Shown piece after piece: positions 42,522-52,700 of a stretch of 64,000 nucleotides of DNA. The DNA lies in assembly GCF_000428945.1 (NCBI RefSeq), contig NZ_KE386821.1:264495-328494 (forward strand), given 5' to 3'. Position numbers and translations under genes: made by a program. The notes under the pieces were generated by a model. The model was not told where the DNA came from. It worked only from the letters and a program-made list of their open reading frames with translations, and did not search any database. The number at the start of each line of letters is the position of its first letter. Position 1 is the stretch's first letter. This stretch comes from Hamadaea tsunoensis DSM 44101. GTDB taxonomy: Bacteria; Actinomycetota; Actinomycetes; Mycobacteriales; Micromonosporaceae.

Positions 42522-44542
42522 TGCCGGCCGACGATCTGCTCGCCCGCTCGCGGCGGCTGGGCGCCGACCCGCGCAACACCAACTACGCCGGGGGCAACAC
42601 CTCGGCCAAGGCGACCGCGACCGACCCGGTGACCGGCGAGCCGGTGGAACTGTTGTGGGTCAAGGGTTCCGGCGGCGACCTCGGTACGCTGACCGAAGCC
42701 GGACTGGCCGTCCTGCGGCTCGACCGGATGCGGGCTCTCGTGGATGTCTACCCGGGCGTCGAGCGCGAGGACGAGATGGTCGCCCTGTTCGACTACTGCC
42801 TGCACGGCCGGGGCGGGGCGGCGCCGAGCATCGACACCGCGATGCACGGGCTCGTCGGCGCCGAGCACGTCGACCACCTGCACCCCGACGCGGGGATCGC
42901 GTTCGCCACCGCCGCCGACGGCGAGGCCCTGACCAAGGAGTGCTTCGGCGACCGCGTCGTGTGGGTGCCGTGGCGGCGGCCGGGCTTCCAGCTCGGCCTG
43001 GACATCGCCGCCGTGAAGGCTGCCCATCCGCAGGCGATCGGCTGCATCCTCGGCGGCCACGGCATCACCGCCTGGGGTGCCACCAGCGACGAGTGCGAGC
43101 AGCGGTCCCTGGAGATCATCCGGACCGCGCAGGCGTTCCTGGACGAACGCGGCCGGCCGGAACCGTTCGGTCCCGTCATCCATCCGCCACTGTCCATCGA
43201 GGACCGTCGCGCGCGGGCGGCCCTGCTGGCACCGGTGCTGCGCGGCCTGGCGTCGACCGATCGGGCCCAGGTGGGCCATTTCACCGACGATCCGGTGGTG
43301 CTGGACTTCGTGGGCCGCGCCGAACATCCCCGGCTCGCGGCGCTCGGCACCTCGTGTCCCGACCACTTTCTGCGGACGAAGGTGCGCCCGCTCGTCCTCG
43401 ACCTGCCGCCGACGGCCCCGCTCGACGAGACGGTGGCCCGGCTGCGGGAACTGCACGCCGCGTACCGCACCGAGTACGCGGCCTACTACGCCCGGCACGC
43501 CGCGCGGGACTCGCCGCCGATGCGCGGCGCGGACCCGGCGATCGTCCTCGTTCCCGGGGTCGGCATGTTCAGCTTCGGCCGGGACAAGCAGACCGCCCGG
43601 GTCGCGAGCGAGTTCTACGTCAACGCCGTCAACGTGATGCGCGGCGCCGAGGCCGTCTCCCGCTACCAGCCGATCCCCGAGTCGGAGAAGTTCCGCATCG
43701 AGTACTGGGCCCTGGAGGAGGCGAAGCTCGCCCGCATGCCGAAACCCCGACCGCTCGCCACCCGGATCGCGTTCGTCACCGGTGGCGGCTCCGGCATCGG
43801 CCGCGCGGTCGCGCTGCGGCTGGCCGCCGAGGGAGCCTGCGTCGTCGTCGCCGACCGTGACGGGGAGGCGGCCGCGCGGGTCGCCGCGGAGATCGGCGGT
43901 CCCGACGCCGCCGTGGCGGTCACCGCCGACGTGACCGACGAGGACGCGGTACGCGCCGCGCTGCGCGATGCCGTCCTCGCGTTCGGCGGCGTGGACCTTG
44001 TCGTCAACAACGCCGGCCTGTCGATCTCCAAACCGCTGCTCGACACGAGCCTCGCCGACTGGGACCTGCAGCACGACGTCATGGCCCGCGGCTCGTTCCT
44101 GGTCGCCCGGGAGACCGCCCGGATCATGGTGGCCCAGCGGATGGGCGGCGACGTCGTCTACATCGCCAGCAAGAACTCCGTGTTCGCCGGGCCTAACAAC
44201 GTCGCGTACGGCGCGGCGAAAGCCGATCAGGCCCACCAGGTCCGCCTCCTGGCCGCCGAACTGGGCGAGCACGGCATCCGGGTCAACGGGGTCAACCCCG
44301 ACGGCGTCGTGCGCGGTTCCGGCATCTTCGCATCCGGCTGGGGCGCGCAGCGGGCGGCCGTCTACGGCGTACCGGAGGAGAAGCTGGGGGAGTTCTACGC
44401 GCAGCGGACACTGCTGAAGCGCGAGGTGCTGCCCGAGCACGTGGCCAACGCGGTGTTCGTGCTGGCGAGCGCCGACCTGTCGCACACGACCGGCCTGCAC
44501 GTGCCCGTCGACGCGGGCGTCGCGGCGGCCTTCCTGCGATGA
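42521..44542 (+). CDS. rhaEW: Bifunctional L-rhamnulose-1-phosphate aldolase / L-lactaldehyde dehydrogenase
   Basis: A 673-aa fusion. Residues 1-410 are a class II (zinc) aldolase domain: NTNYAGGNTSAK, VKGSGGDLGTL (about 44), HGLVGAEHVDHLHPDAGI (about 109-126) with the His ligands, and GCILGGHGITAWG (about 170). Residues 415-673 are a short-chain dehydrogenase with FVTGGGSGIGRAVALRLAA (about 420-438), VVNNAGLSI and the active site Ser/Tyr-x3-Lys as IASKNSV and AYGAAKADQ. It splits rhamnulose-1-P into DHAP and lactaldehyde and oxidises the aldehyde in place. ATG 42521 shares one base with the isomerase stop (TGATG). The stop overlaps the kinase start by ATGA. Confidence 0.92.
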   Translation: MPADDLLARSRRLGADPRNTNYAGGNTSAKATATDPVTGEPVELLWVKGSGGDLGTLTEAGLAVLRLDRMRALVDVYPGVEREDEMVALFDYCLHGRGGAAPSIDTAMHGLVGAEHVDHLHPDAGIAFATAADGEALTKECFGDRVVWVPWRRPGFQLGLDIAAVKAAHPQAIGCILGGHGITAWGATSDECEQRSLEIIRTAQAFLDERGRPEPFGPVIHPPLSIEDRRARAALLAPVLRGLASTDRAQVGHFTDDPVVLDFVGRAEHPRLAALGTSCPDHFLRTKVRPLVLDLPPTAPLDETVARLRELHAAYRTEYAAYYARHAARDSPPMRGADPAIVLVPGVGMFSFGRDKQTARVASEFYVNAVNVMRGAEAVSRYQPIPESEKFRIEYWALEEAKLARMPKPRPLATRIAFVTGGGSGIGRAVALRLAAEGACVVVADRDGEAAARVAAEIGGPDAAVAVTADVTDEDAVRAALRDAVLAFGGVDLVVNNAGLSISKPLLDTSLADWDLQHDVMARGSFLVARETARIMVAQRMGGDVVYIASKNSVFAGPNNVAYGAAKADQAHQVRLLAAELGEHGIRVNGVNPDGVVRGSGIFASGWGAQRAAVYGVPEEKLGEFYAQRTLLKREVLPEHVANAVFVLASADLSHTTGLHVPVDAGVAAAFLR

Positions 44543-45996
44543 GCGATGCGGTCACCGTCGCCGCGGTGGATCTCGGCGCGTCCAGCGGGCGGGTGATCAC
44601 CGCCCGGGTCGGGCCCGACCGGCTCGACCTGGGCGCGGTCACCCGGTTCCCGAACACCCCGGTCCAGGTCGGCCCGACCCTGCACTGGGACGTGCTCGCC
44701 CTGTACCGGGACGTCCTCGACGGGCTGCGGCGGGCCGGCCCGCTCGACTCGGTCGGCATCGACTCCTGGGCCGTCGACCACGGCCTGCTCGACGCGGACG
44801 GGCGGCTGCTCGGCAACCCCGTGCACTACCGGGACGCGCGTACCGAGGGGATCGTCGACGAGGTGCTGGCCCAGGTGCCGGCCGCCGACCTCTACGCGCA
44901 GAGCGGGTTGCAGCTGCTGCCGTTCAACACCGTGTTCCAGCTGGTCGCCGCCCGGCCGACGGCCCAGTTCGCGGCCGCGCGTACGCTGCTGCTCATCCCG
45001 GACCTCCTCGGCTACTGGCTGACGGGGGAGATCGGTGCGGAGCGGACGAACGCGTCGACCACGCAGCTGCTCGACATCCGGACCGGCGGCTGGAACACCG
45101 GCCTGGCCGCGCGGCTCGGACTGCCGTCCGGGCTGCTGCCCCCGTTGCGGGAACCCGGCTCCCGGATCGGTCCCACGCGGGCGGAACTCGGCCTCGGCGC
45201 GACGCCGGTGACCGCTGTCGCCTCGCACGACACCGCCTCGGCGGTCGTCGCCGTGCCGGCGCGGGGTACGCGGTTCGCGTACATCTCCTGCGGGACTTGG
45301 TCTCTCGCGGGCGTCGAACTCGACCGGCCGGTGCTGAGCGCGGACAGCCTGGCCGCCAATTTCACCAACGAGATCGGGATCGACGGGACCGTACGCTACC
45401 TGCGCAACATCATGGGCCTGTGGCTGCTGCAGGAGAGCCAGCGGTGCTGGGGCGTCGACGACGTGGCGGAACTCCTGCGCGAGGCGGCCGGCGTGGCGCG
45501 GTTCAGGTCCGTAGTGGACGTCGACGATCCGGTGTTCCTGCCGCCCGGGGACATGCCGGCCCGCATCCGTGACGCCTGCCGGGACACCGGCCAGCCGGTG
45601 CCCGCGAACCTGGCCGAGGTGACCCGGTGCATCCTCGACAGCCTCGCCCTCGCCCACCGGCGGACCATCGACCAGGCCGCCGCCCTGAGTGGACAGGACA
45701 TCGACGTCATTCACCTCGTCGGCGGCGGCGCCCGCAACGAGCTGCTGTGCCAGCTGACCGCCGACGCCTGCGGGCGCCCGGTCGTCGCCGGTCCGGTCGA
45801 GGCGACCGCCCTCGGCAACGTCCTGGTCCAGGCCCGGTCGCTCGGGGCCGCCGCCGGTGACCTCGACGGAATGCGCGCGCTCGTCCGCGCCACGCAGCCG
45901 GTGCGCCGCTACGAGCCGACCGGCCGCCCGGCCGCCTGGGCGCAAGCCGCCGAGCGCCTGCGTACCGGCGGTATGCCGATGGTAAGCGAACGGTAG
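44539..45996 (+). CDS. rhaB: Rhamnulokinase
   Basis: A 485-aa FGGY-family sugar kinase. The N-terminal phosphate loop is VAAVDLGASSGRVITARV (about 7-24). SVGIDSWAVDHGLLDADGRLLGNP (about 74-97) carries the catalytic Asp. ISCGTWSLAGVELDRP (about 253) and VHLVGGGARNELLCQLTADACGRPV (about 392-416) are the ATP-binding motifs. It phosphorylates L-rhamnulose at O-1 before the aldolase step. It is the last gene of the operon; a GC-rich hairpin follows at 46023-46043. Confidence 0.92.
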   Translation: MSDAVTVAAVDLGASSGRVITARVGPDRLDLGAVTRFPNTPVQVGPTLHWDVLALYRDVLDGLRRAGPLDSVGIDSWAVDHGLLDADGRLLGNPVHYRDARTEGIVDEVLAQVPAADLYAQSGLQLLPFNTVFQLVAARPTAQFAAARTLLLIPDLLGYWLTGEIGAERTNASTTQLLDIRTGGWNTGLAARLGLPSGLLPPLREPGSRIGPTRAELGLGATPVTAVASHDTASAVVAVPARGTRFAYISCGTWSLAGVELDRPVLSADSLAANFTNEIGIDGTVRYLRNIMGLWLLQESQRCWGVDDVAELLREAAGVARFRSVVDVDDPVFLPPGDMPARIRDACRDTGQPVPANLAEVTRCILDSLALAHRRTIDQAAALSGQDIDVIHLVGGGARNELLCQLTADACGRPVVAGPVEATALGNVLVQARSLGAAAGDLDGMRALVRATQPVRRYEPTGRPAAWAQAAERLRTGGMPMVSER

Positions 45997-46022
45997 GCGG
46001 CCGTATCCACACTTTCGGCGCC

Positions 46023-46043
46023 GGCCCGGCGTGCCGCCGGGCC
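46023..46043 (+). terminator. Hairpin after the rhamnose operon
   Basis: GGCCCGGCG (46023-46031) and CGCCGGGCC (46035-46043) form a 9-bp perfect stem with a TGC loop, 26 bp past the kinase stop and just before the ribosome binding site GAAGGAG of the next gene. Confidence 0.6.
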
Positions 46044-46062
46044 TCGCGTCGAAGGAGCATGA

Positions 46063-49000
46063 GTGAGAACTCCTCGCCGCGGTGCCGCGAGACGGTACCG
46101 CGTCTTCCTGGTCACCCTCGCCACCCTGGCGGCGGTCACGATACCGACAGGACCGGGCGCCGAGGCCCAGTCCCCGGCGCCCGTCGCCTGCGCCGCGACG
46201 GCCGCGGATCAACCGGCCGCGACCGCCGCCGCCCGCCGGTGCCACCAACCGGTGGAGGTCCTGTCCGCGCGCGGCACCGACACGCAGCTGTACGCGAACC
46301 CGGACGGCTCGTCCACCCTCACCCTCGCCGCCGAGCCGCAGCGGGTACGCCGAGCCGGCGGCTGGGTCCCGTTGGACACCACGCTGACGGTGGCGGCCGA
46401 CGGCTCGGTCGCGCCCCGGGCCGTCCTCGGCGATCTGCGCTTCTCCGGCGGCGGCCGCCAGCCGCTGATCAGTCTGGGCAGCGGCGCCGGCGCGTTCACG
46501 CTCAGCTGGCCGGCGCCGCTGCCCAAGCCGGTCGTCGCCGGCGACACCGCCACCTATCCCGATGTCCTCGCGGGCGTGGACCTGCAGGTCACCGCGACTC
46601 CGACCGGCTTCCGGCACGCGCTCGTGGTGCGTACGCCGCAGGCCGCCGCCGATCCGGCCCTCGACGAGATCCGGTACGCGCTCGGCGGCGGCGCGGACCT
46701 GTCCATCGACACCCGGGCGGACGGGACCCTGATCGCGCACGACAAGGGTGGCCGGCCGGTGGTCTGGTCGCAGGCGGCGTCCATGTGGGACGATCCGGCG
46801 TCCGGCGGGAGGTCGTCGGTCCACGGGCCGGGCGACGGTGCCCGGCTGGCCGCGGTGACCGTCAGGTCCGACCGCGCGACCCTGTCCGTTCGCCCCGACC
46901 GGGGACTGCTGCGCGGACCGGGGACGCGTTACCCGGTCTACATCGATCCGCCGTTCTCCTACGTCAGCGGCTCGTCGCGGTGGGCGTACTCCAACGACCA
47001 CAACGGCACCAACACGGACACGAGCGTGGCCCGCGTCGGGCTGGATCCCAGCGGCGGCTACCTGTACCGCTCGTTCTTCGAGTTCCCGACCAGCGCGGGC
47101 GGCTACAACCTGGTCGGCGCCCGGATCATCTCGGCCAAGGTGGACGCCACGCTGTACCACTCGTGGTCGTGCGGCGCCACGCCGGTGACCCTGTGGCACA
47201 GCGGCGCCATCATGGCGACCCCGCGGACGGACTGGTCGCCGGGGCTCGTCACCTACCTGGACACCCGCAGCGCCAACGCGCACAAGGGCACCAGCGACTG
47301 CGGCGACCAGCCGAACGTGAACATGAGCTTCAGCGGCAACCTCGCCGGCGACCTGCAGGCGGCGGTCAACGGCGGCGCGGGCAGCTACACGGTCGCGTTC
47401 TCGGCCCGGGACTCCGCCGGCAACGGGGAGTCCACACAGGACCGGTGGAAGAAGTTCCTTCCCTCGACCGTCGCGCTGTCGGTGCAGTTCAACCACGCGC
47501 CCGGTACGCCGGCCATCGGGCAGCTATCGATCGATCCGTCGTTCACCTGCTCGACCAGCCCGGTCCTGATCAACGGGCGTAACGGGATCACGCTGCGGGC
47601 GACGCTGGGCGACGCGGACAACGACTCCATCACGCCGCAGTTCACCGTGAACGGCGTCGACCCGCAGTACGTGCACCCGATGGGGCCGGCCGTGCCGGGG
47701 TCCTTCACGGCCTCGGTCGACGCGGCCGGGCTGGCCGACGGCAAGGCGTACTCGTGGACGGTCCGGGGCGGCGACGGCCTGGACGTCGGCGGGACGAGCC
47801 CGGCCTGCCCGTTCCAGGTCGACGACTCCGTACCGGGCGATCCGGGGGTGACGAGCACGGACCTCGCGCTGAGCGGCAACCTGATCGTGCCGCCGGCCGC
47901 GGCCGGGGCCTACGTCGGCCGGGCCGGTGCCGTCGCGGTCGCCCCGGCGGCGGGATACACCACTACGGCCGGCTACCTGTACGCGGTCTCCACGAGCGGG
48001 CCGGCCGTCCCGGTCGTGTGGGTGCCCGCGCGCAACGACGGCACGGCGACGCTGCCGGTCGTCCCGCTCGACGCGACGCGGGTGAACTACCTGTCGGTCC
48101 AGTCGCGCAGCCTCACCGGTCAGGTCGGCGGCATCGTGACCGTCCGGTTCAACACCCACGCGGCGACGGGCACCCCGCACGTACGCGGCGACTTCACCGG
48201 TGACGGGCACGCCGATCCGGTGCTCGTCGCCCCGGCCGACGGCGGATCCGCGCTGTGGCGGTGGACGACCACGGCGAGCGGGACGTCCGTCCTGCCGCCG
48301 ACCGCCGCGGGCGGGGTCACCGGGGCCACCTCCAGCGCCCAGTTCTACCCGGGCGACTTCGACGGTGACGGCCGCACCGATCTCGCCACGCTCAGCCAGC
48401 CGGGCGCCGCGCCCTTCTCGTTCTCGGTCGCACTGTCGGACGGCAACGCCGTTCGGGGGCAGGCAGTCGACACCTCGGCCTGGGCCGTCGCCACCGTTCC
48501 CGGCTGGGCGCCGCCGCAGCTCGCGGACGCCAAGGCGGTCATCGGCGACTTCACCGGCGACGGCCGGGACGATCTGGGGTTCGCGTACAACGCGATCGCG
48601 GGCAGCCGCTGGGACTTCTGGGTGGCCGCCTCGACCAGCACCCCGGGCACCGTCTCCTTCGCCGCGCCGGTGCTGTTCGTCATCAATCCCACCAGCGACC
48701 TGTCGAAGATCAAGGTGATGGCCGGCGACGTCAACGCCGACGGCAAGGCCGACCTGATGGAGGCGTACGACCAGGGCGGCTGCACGACCGCGTTCTTCCT
48801 GCACCTGTCGGCGGGCGGTTCGATGCCCAACGGCACCCAGAAGTACGCCAGCGGCGCGAACGGCCTGTGCTGGGGCAGCGCGGGATTCCTCATGGGCGAC
48901 TTCAACGGCGACGGCCACGCCGACGTCGGCGCGTTCGTCGACAGGTCGCTGTGCCAGTCCGACCTGAAGACCTGGCTGACCGTCAACGGCTCGGACGTGG

Positions 49001-49689
49001 CCGCGCCGACGACCCCGTTCTCGGGGTCGGGCACCCAGTTCTGGTGCCAGGGCAACATCAGCCCGTTCGTGGGGGACGTCAACGGTGACGGCCGGGCCGA
49101 CATCGCCTCGCCCTACGTCACCTCCAACAAGCAGGTACGCCTGAACCTGTTCCTGTCCAACGGCACCGGGTTCGCCGCGCCGAGCCTGTGGTGGGAGGGC
49201 GGGGTCGGGCCGACCGGCACCGGCAGCATCGTCATCGACACCACCGCGAAGTACCAGTTCTACGCCGGGTTCAGCAACCTCTGCCTCGGCATCGCCGGAT
49301 CCTCCACCGCCTCCGGTACGCAGTTCACCGAACAGTCCTGCTCGGCCGGCCTCAACACGCAGTTCACGTTCGAACGGTTCGGCTCCGGGGCGTACTTCCA
49401 TCTGCATCCGGCGCACAACACCGGGATGTGCCTGACGATCGGCAACAACGGCAACGGGGCCAACTTCACGCCGCTGGTCCAGCAGGCCTGCAACAACACC
49501 GTCTATCACCAGATGTGGCAGGTCAACTACGTGGGCGGGACCGGCGACATCGTCGTCAACGTCCAGTCCAACGGCTCCGGCAAGTGCGCGGACGTCCAGT
49601 CGGGCGGCACGGCCGTGGGCACCGGTTGGATCGAGTACGACTGCCACGGTGGCGACCCGCAGGAGTACCACCTGCGCCGGGTCGGCTGA
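46063..49689 (+). CDS. Giant secreted protein with FG-GAP repeats and ricin-B lectin domain
   Basis: A 1208-aa secreted protein. The signal peptide is residues 1-35 (Arg-rich, VFLVTLATLAAVTIP, cleavage after AEA). Residues 60-230 are the beta-rich N-module seen in actinobacterial RHS/DNRLRE proteins (YANPDGSSTLTL, GGWVPLDTTL, GVDLQVTATPTGFRHALVV). A DNRLRE-like beta domain follows (about 300-480). Six FG-GAP/VCBS Ca-binding loops lie at about 706-1020 (GDFTGDGHAD, GDFDGDGRTD, GDFTGDGRDD, GDVNADGKAD, GDFNGDGHAD, GDVNGDGRAD). The C-terminal 148 residues are a ricin-type beta-trefoil (CLGIAGSSTASGTQFTEQSC, then CADVQSGGTAVGTGWIEYDC), which binds sugars. GTG 46063 follows GAAGGAG. It probably acts on the cell surface or outside, next to the RHS protein. 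Confidence 0.87.
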   Translation: MRTPRRGAARRYRVFLVTLATLAAVTIPTGPGAEAQSPAPVACAATAADQPAATAAARRCHQPVEVLSARGTDTQLYANPDGSSTLTLAAEPQRVRRAGGWVPLDTTLTVAADGSVAPRAVLGDLRFSGGGRQPLISLGSGAGAFTLSWPAPLPKPVVAGDTATYPDVLAGVDLQVTATPTGFRHALVVRTPQAAADPALDEIRYALGGGADLSIDTRADGTLIAHDKGGRPVVWSQAASMWDDPASGGRSSVHGPGDGARLAAVTVRSDRATLSVRPDRGLLRGPGTRYPVYIDPPFSYVSGSSRWAYSNDHNGTNTDTSVARVGLDPSGGYLYRSFFEFPTSAGGYNLVGARIISAKVDATLYHSWSCGATPVTLWHSGAIMATPRTDWSPGLVTYLDTRSANAHKGTSDCGDQPNVNMSFSGNLAGDLQAAVNGGAGSYTVAFSARDSAGNGESTQDRWKKFLPSTVALSVQFNHAPGTPAIGQLSIDPSFTCSTSPVLINGRNGITLRATLGDADNDSITPQFTVNGVDPQYVHPMGPAVPGSFTASVDAAGLADGKAYSWTVRGGDGLDVGGTSPACPFQVDDSVPGDPGVTSTDLALSGNLIVPPAAAGAYVGRAGAVAVAPAAGYTTTAGYLYAVSTSGPAVPVVWVPARNDGTATLPVVPLDATRVNYLSVQSRSLTGQVGGIVTVRFNTHAATGTPHVRGDFTGDGHADPVLVAPADGGSALWRWTTTASGTSVLPPTAAGGVTGATSSAQFYPGDFDGDGRTDLATLSQPGAAPFSFSVALSDGNAVRGQAVDTSAWAVATVPGWAPPQLADAKAVIGDFTGDGRDDLGFAYNAIAGSRWDFWVAASTSTPGTVSFAAPVLFVINPTSDLSKIKVMAGDVNADGKADLMEAYDQGGCTTAFFLHLSAGGSMPNGTQKYASGANGLCWGSAGFLMGDFNGDGHADVGAFVDRSLCQSDLKTWLTVNGSDVAAPTTPFSGSGTQFWCQGNISPFVGDVNGDGRADIASPYVTSNKQVRLNLFLSNGTGFAAPSLWWEGGVGPTGTGSIVIDTTAKYQFYAGFSNLCLGIAGSSTASGTQFTEQSCSAGLNTQFTFERFGSGAYFHLHPAHNTGMCLTIGNNGNGANFTPLVQQACNNTVYHQMWQVNYVGGTGDIVVNVQSNGSGKCADVQSGGTAVGTGWIEYDCHGGDPQEYHLRRVG

Positions 49690-49701
49690 CCGTCCGTCAC
49701 C

Positions 49702-49730
49702 GCCGGCCCCGGCGAGGCGCCGGGGCCGGC
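49702..49730 (+). terminator. Strong hairpin between the lectin/FG-GAP and RHS genes
   Basis: GCCGGCCCCGGCG (49702-49714) pairs perfectly with CGCCGGGGCCGGC (49718-49730) around an AGG loop, 12 bp after the upstream stop. It may terminate or attenuate, giving the RHS gene lower or separate expression. Confidence 0.65.
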
Positions 49731-49787
49731 CTCCGCTCGGCCTCTCCCTTCCCTGATTCCAGCCTTTCCTTTGAAGCAGGTGTCTTC

Positions 49788-52700
49788 ATGCGCATACGCG
49801 GTTTCACGGCACTGGGTGCCGGATTACTCCTCACGATGGCCTCGGCGGGCGCCGCCCTCCCGGCCGCCGCCGCGCGGCCGGCCCCACCCCGGGCCCAGGC
49901 GGTCACGCCGACCGCCGTGCGGGCGGTCGGCGTCGCGGCCCGAACCCCCGATCCGACCAGCGGACAGACCATGCGGTCCGCCCCGGCCGCGCGTACCCGG
50001 CCGCGGGCGGGCTCCGTGACGATCGCCGCCGGCACCGGGTCCGGCTGGCACGCCGCGTCCGGCCAGCCGATCGCCGTTCAGGCCGACACCGCCGTCCGCG
50101 TCGACGTCCTCGCCACGACCGGTGCCGCCCGGCCGTTCGTCGCCCGCGTCGGCCCGGGAGCGCGCGCGGTCCGCGTCGACTATCAGGCGTACGCGGACGC
50201 GTACGGTGCCGACTACGCCGCCCGCCTCCACCTGGCCCGCCTACCCGAATGCGCACTGTCCACACCGGACGCGCCCGGCTGCGCGCCGACGGCCCTGACG
50301 GCCACCAAGGACGAGGCGGGGGCCACGCTCGCCGCCACCCTCGGCGTACGCGAGGACACCGCCGGGCGTCCGGCGGCCGGGTCGGCAGCGGTCGGGCCGG
50401 CCGCCGCCCAGGGGACGCTCGTGGCTCTGGTCGCGGCGCCGTCCTCCTCGGCCGGCAGCTACACGGCCACCAAGTTGCAGGCGTCGCAGACCTGGTCGGC
50501 GGGTGCGGAGTCCGGTGACTTCGCGTTCAGCTATCCGCTGCGCGTACCGCCGTCGCAGGGCGGACCGGCGCCGCAGGTGCAGCTGTCCTACTCCAGCCAG
50601 TCGGTCGACGGTCGCACGGCCGCGTCCAACGCGCAGCCGTCCTGGCTCGGCGAGGGCTTCGACTACGAGCCCGGCTCGATCGTGCGCGCGTACGCCGACT
50701 GTGCCGACGACGGCCAGGCGAACGACCACGACCAGTGCTGGGGCGGCGACAACGGGACGCTGTCGCTCTCGGGCCACAGCGGGGAGCTGATCCAGGACGC
50801 CACGAACCCGGCGCGCTGGCATCTGAAGAACGACGACGGCACCAGGGTCGAGAAGCTGGCCGACGCGGCCGACGGCAACGGCGACCAGACCCGCGACTCC
50901 GGCGGGAACCTGATCGCGGAGGGCGAGTACTGGAAGGTGACCACCACCGACGGCACCCAGTACTACTTCGGCCGCAACAAGCTGCCCGGCTGGTCCTCGG
51001 GCAAGCCGACCACCGAGTCCACCTGGACGGTGCCGGTCTTCGGCAACAACACCGGCGAACCGTGCCACGGCTCGACCTTCGCCGCCTCATGGTGCGCGCA
51101 GGCCTACCAGTGGAATCTGGACTACGTGGTGGACGTGCACGGCAACAGCATGTCGCTGTGGTACGACCAGGAGACCAACCAGTACGCGCGCGCCAACACC
51201 GCGTCCAGCGTCTCGACCTACGTCCGCGGCGGGACGCTCGCGCACATCGACTACGGCACCCGCACCGACACGGAGTTCACGGCCACGGCGCCGTACCGGG
51301 TGGTGTTCGACCGGCAGGACCGGTGCGTCACCCAGGGCTCGACCTGCACCTCGGCCACCCCCGCCAACTGGCCGGACGTGCCGTGGGACCAGCAGTGCAC
51401 GTCGACGACGTCCTGCACCGACCACTACTCGCCGGTCTATTTCAGCCAGAAGATGCTCGGCGCCGTGCGTACGCAGGTGTCGACCGGCGGCGGCTACCGG
51501 GACGCGGAGACCTGGACCCTCAACCACGTCTTCAAGGACCCGGGCGACAACCACGCCAAGATCCTCTGGTTGCAGTCGTTGTCGCACACGGGCAACGTGG
51601 GGACGGCCACGACCCTGCCGGACGTCACGTTCACCCCGATCCAGATGAACAACCGCGTCGACATCACCGGCGCCCGCGATCCGATCGTGCGCTACCGCCT
51701 GCACGCGGTGGACGACGAGTACGGCGGCGAGCTCACCGTCACCTATTCGGCCGCGGAGTGCTCGGCGGCGAACAAGCCCTCGGCGCCCGAGACCAACACC
51801 AAGCGGTGCTATCCGATCTGGTGGACCCCCTACAACGAGACCACGGCAGTCTTCGAGTACTTCCACAAGTACGTCGTCACCGACGTCGTGCAGCGGGACC
51901 TGACCGGCGGCGGCAAGGCCGTCGAGCACCACTACTCCTATCTGGACGCTCCGGCGTGGCACTACGACGAGGCGGCCTTCGTCCCCGCGGCCCACAAGAC
52001 CTGGGGGCAGTGGCGGGGCTACAGCCGCGTACGGACGGTCACCGGCGGCACCGACACCACCCGCCAGCAGGAGGACACCGTCTACTTCCGGGGGATGAAC
52101 GGGGACAAGCTCCCGTCCGGCACCCGCGCCGTGACGATCGCCGCCGACCCCGACTTCGGCACCGCCGCGATCGCCGACGAGCCCTGGCGCGACGGCAGCG
52201 TCCGCGAGAGCATCGTCTACAACGGAATCGGCGACACGGCCCCCGTCGTCACCAAGACGCTCGACGAACCGTGGGAGCACGGCCCGACCGCCAGCCGCGT
52301 CCGCGACGGCGTGACCGTCTCCGCGTACGCGACCGGCACCCGGACGGTCACCGTCAAGAACGCGCTGGCGGCCGGGGGCTGGCGGACGACGCAGACCAAC
52401 AGCACGTTCGACTACGACGCCGGTGCGGCCGACCCGACCGGCCGGGTGACGAGCACCGAGGATCTCGGCGACCTCGCCACCACCGCCGACGACACCTGTA
52501 CGCGCAACACCTACGCGCTCAACCCGGCGAGCTGGCTGATGGACAAGACCGCCGAGGTCGAGACGGTCGCCGTCCGCTGCTCGGCGACCGTGGCCCGGCC
52601 GGCGGACGTCGTCGGCGACACCCGGACGTTCTACGACGGCGGCACGACGTTCCCGACCGCCGTCAGCCTGGGCGACGTCACGCGTACCGAGCGGGCGACC

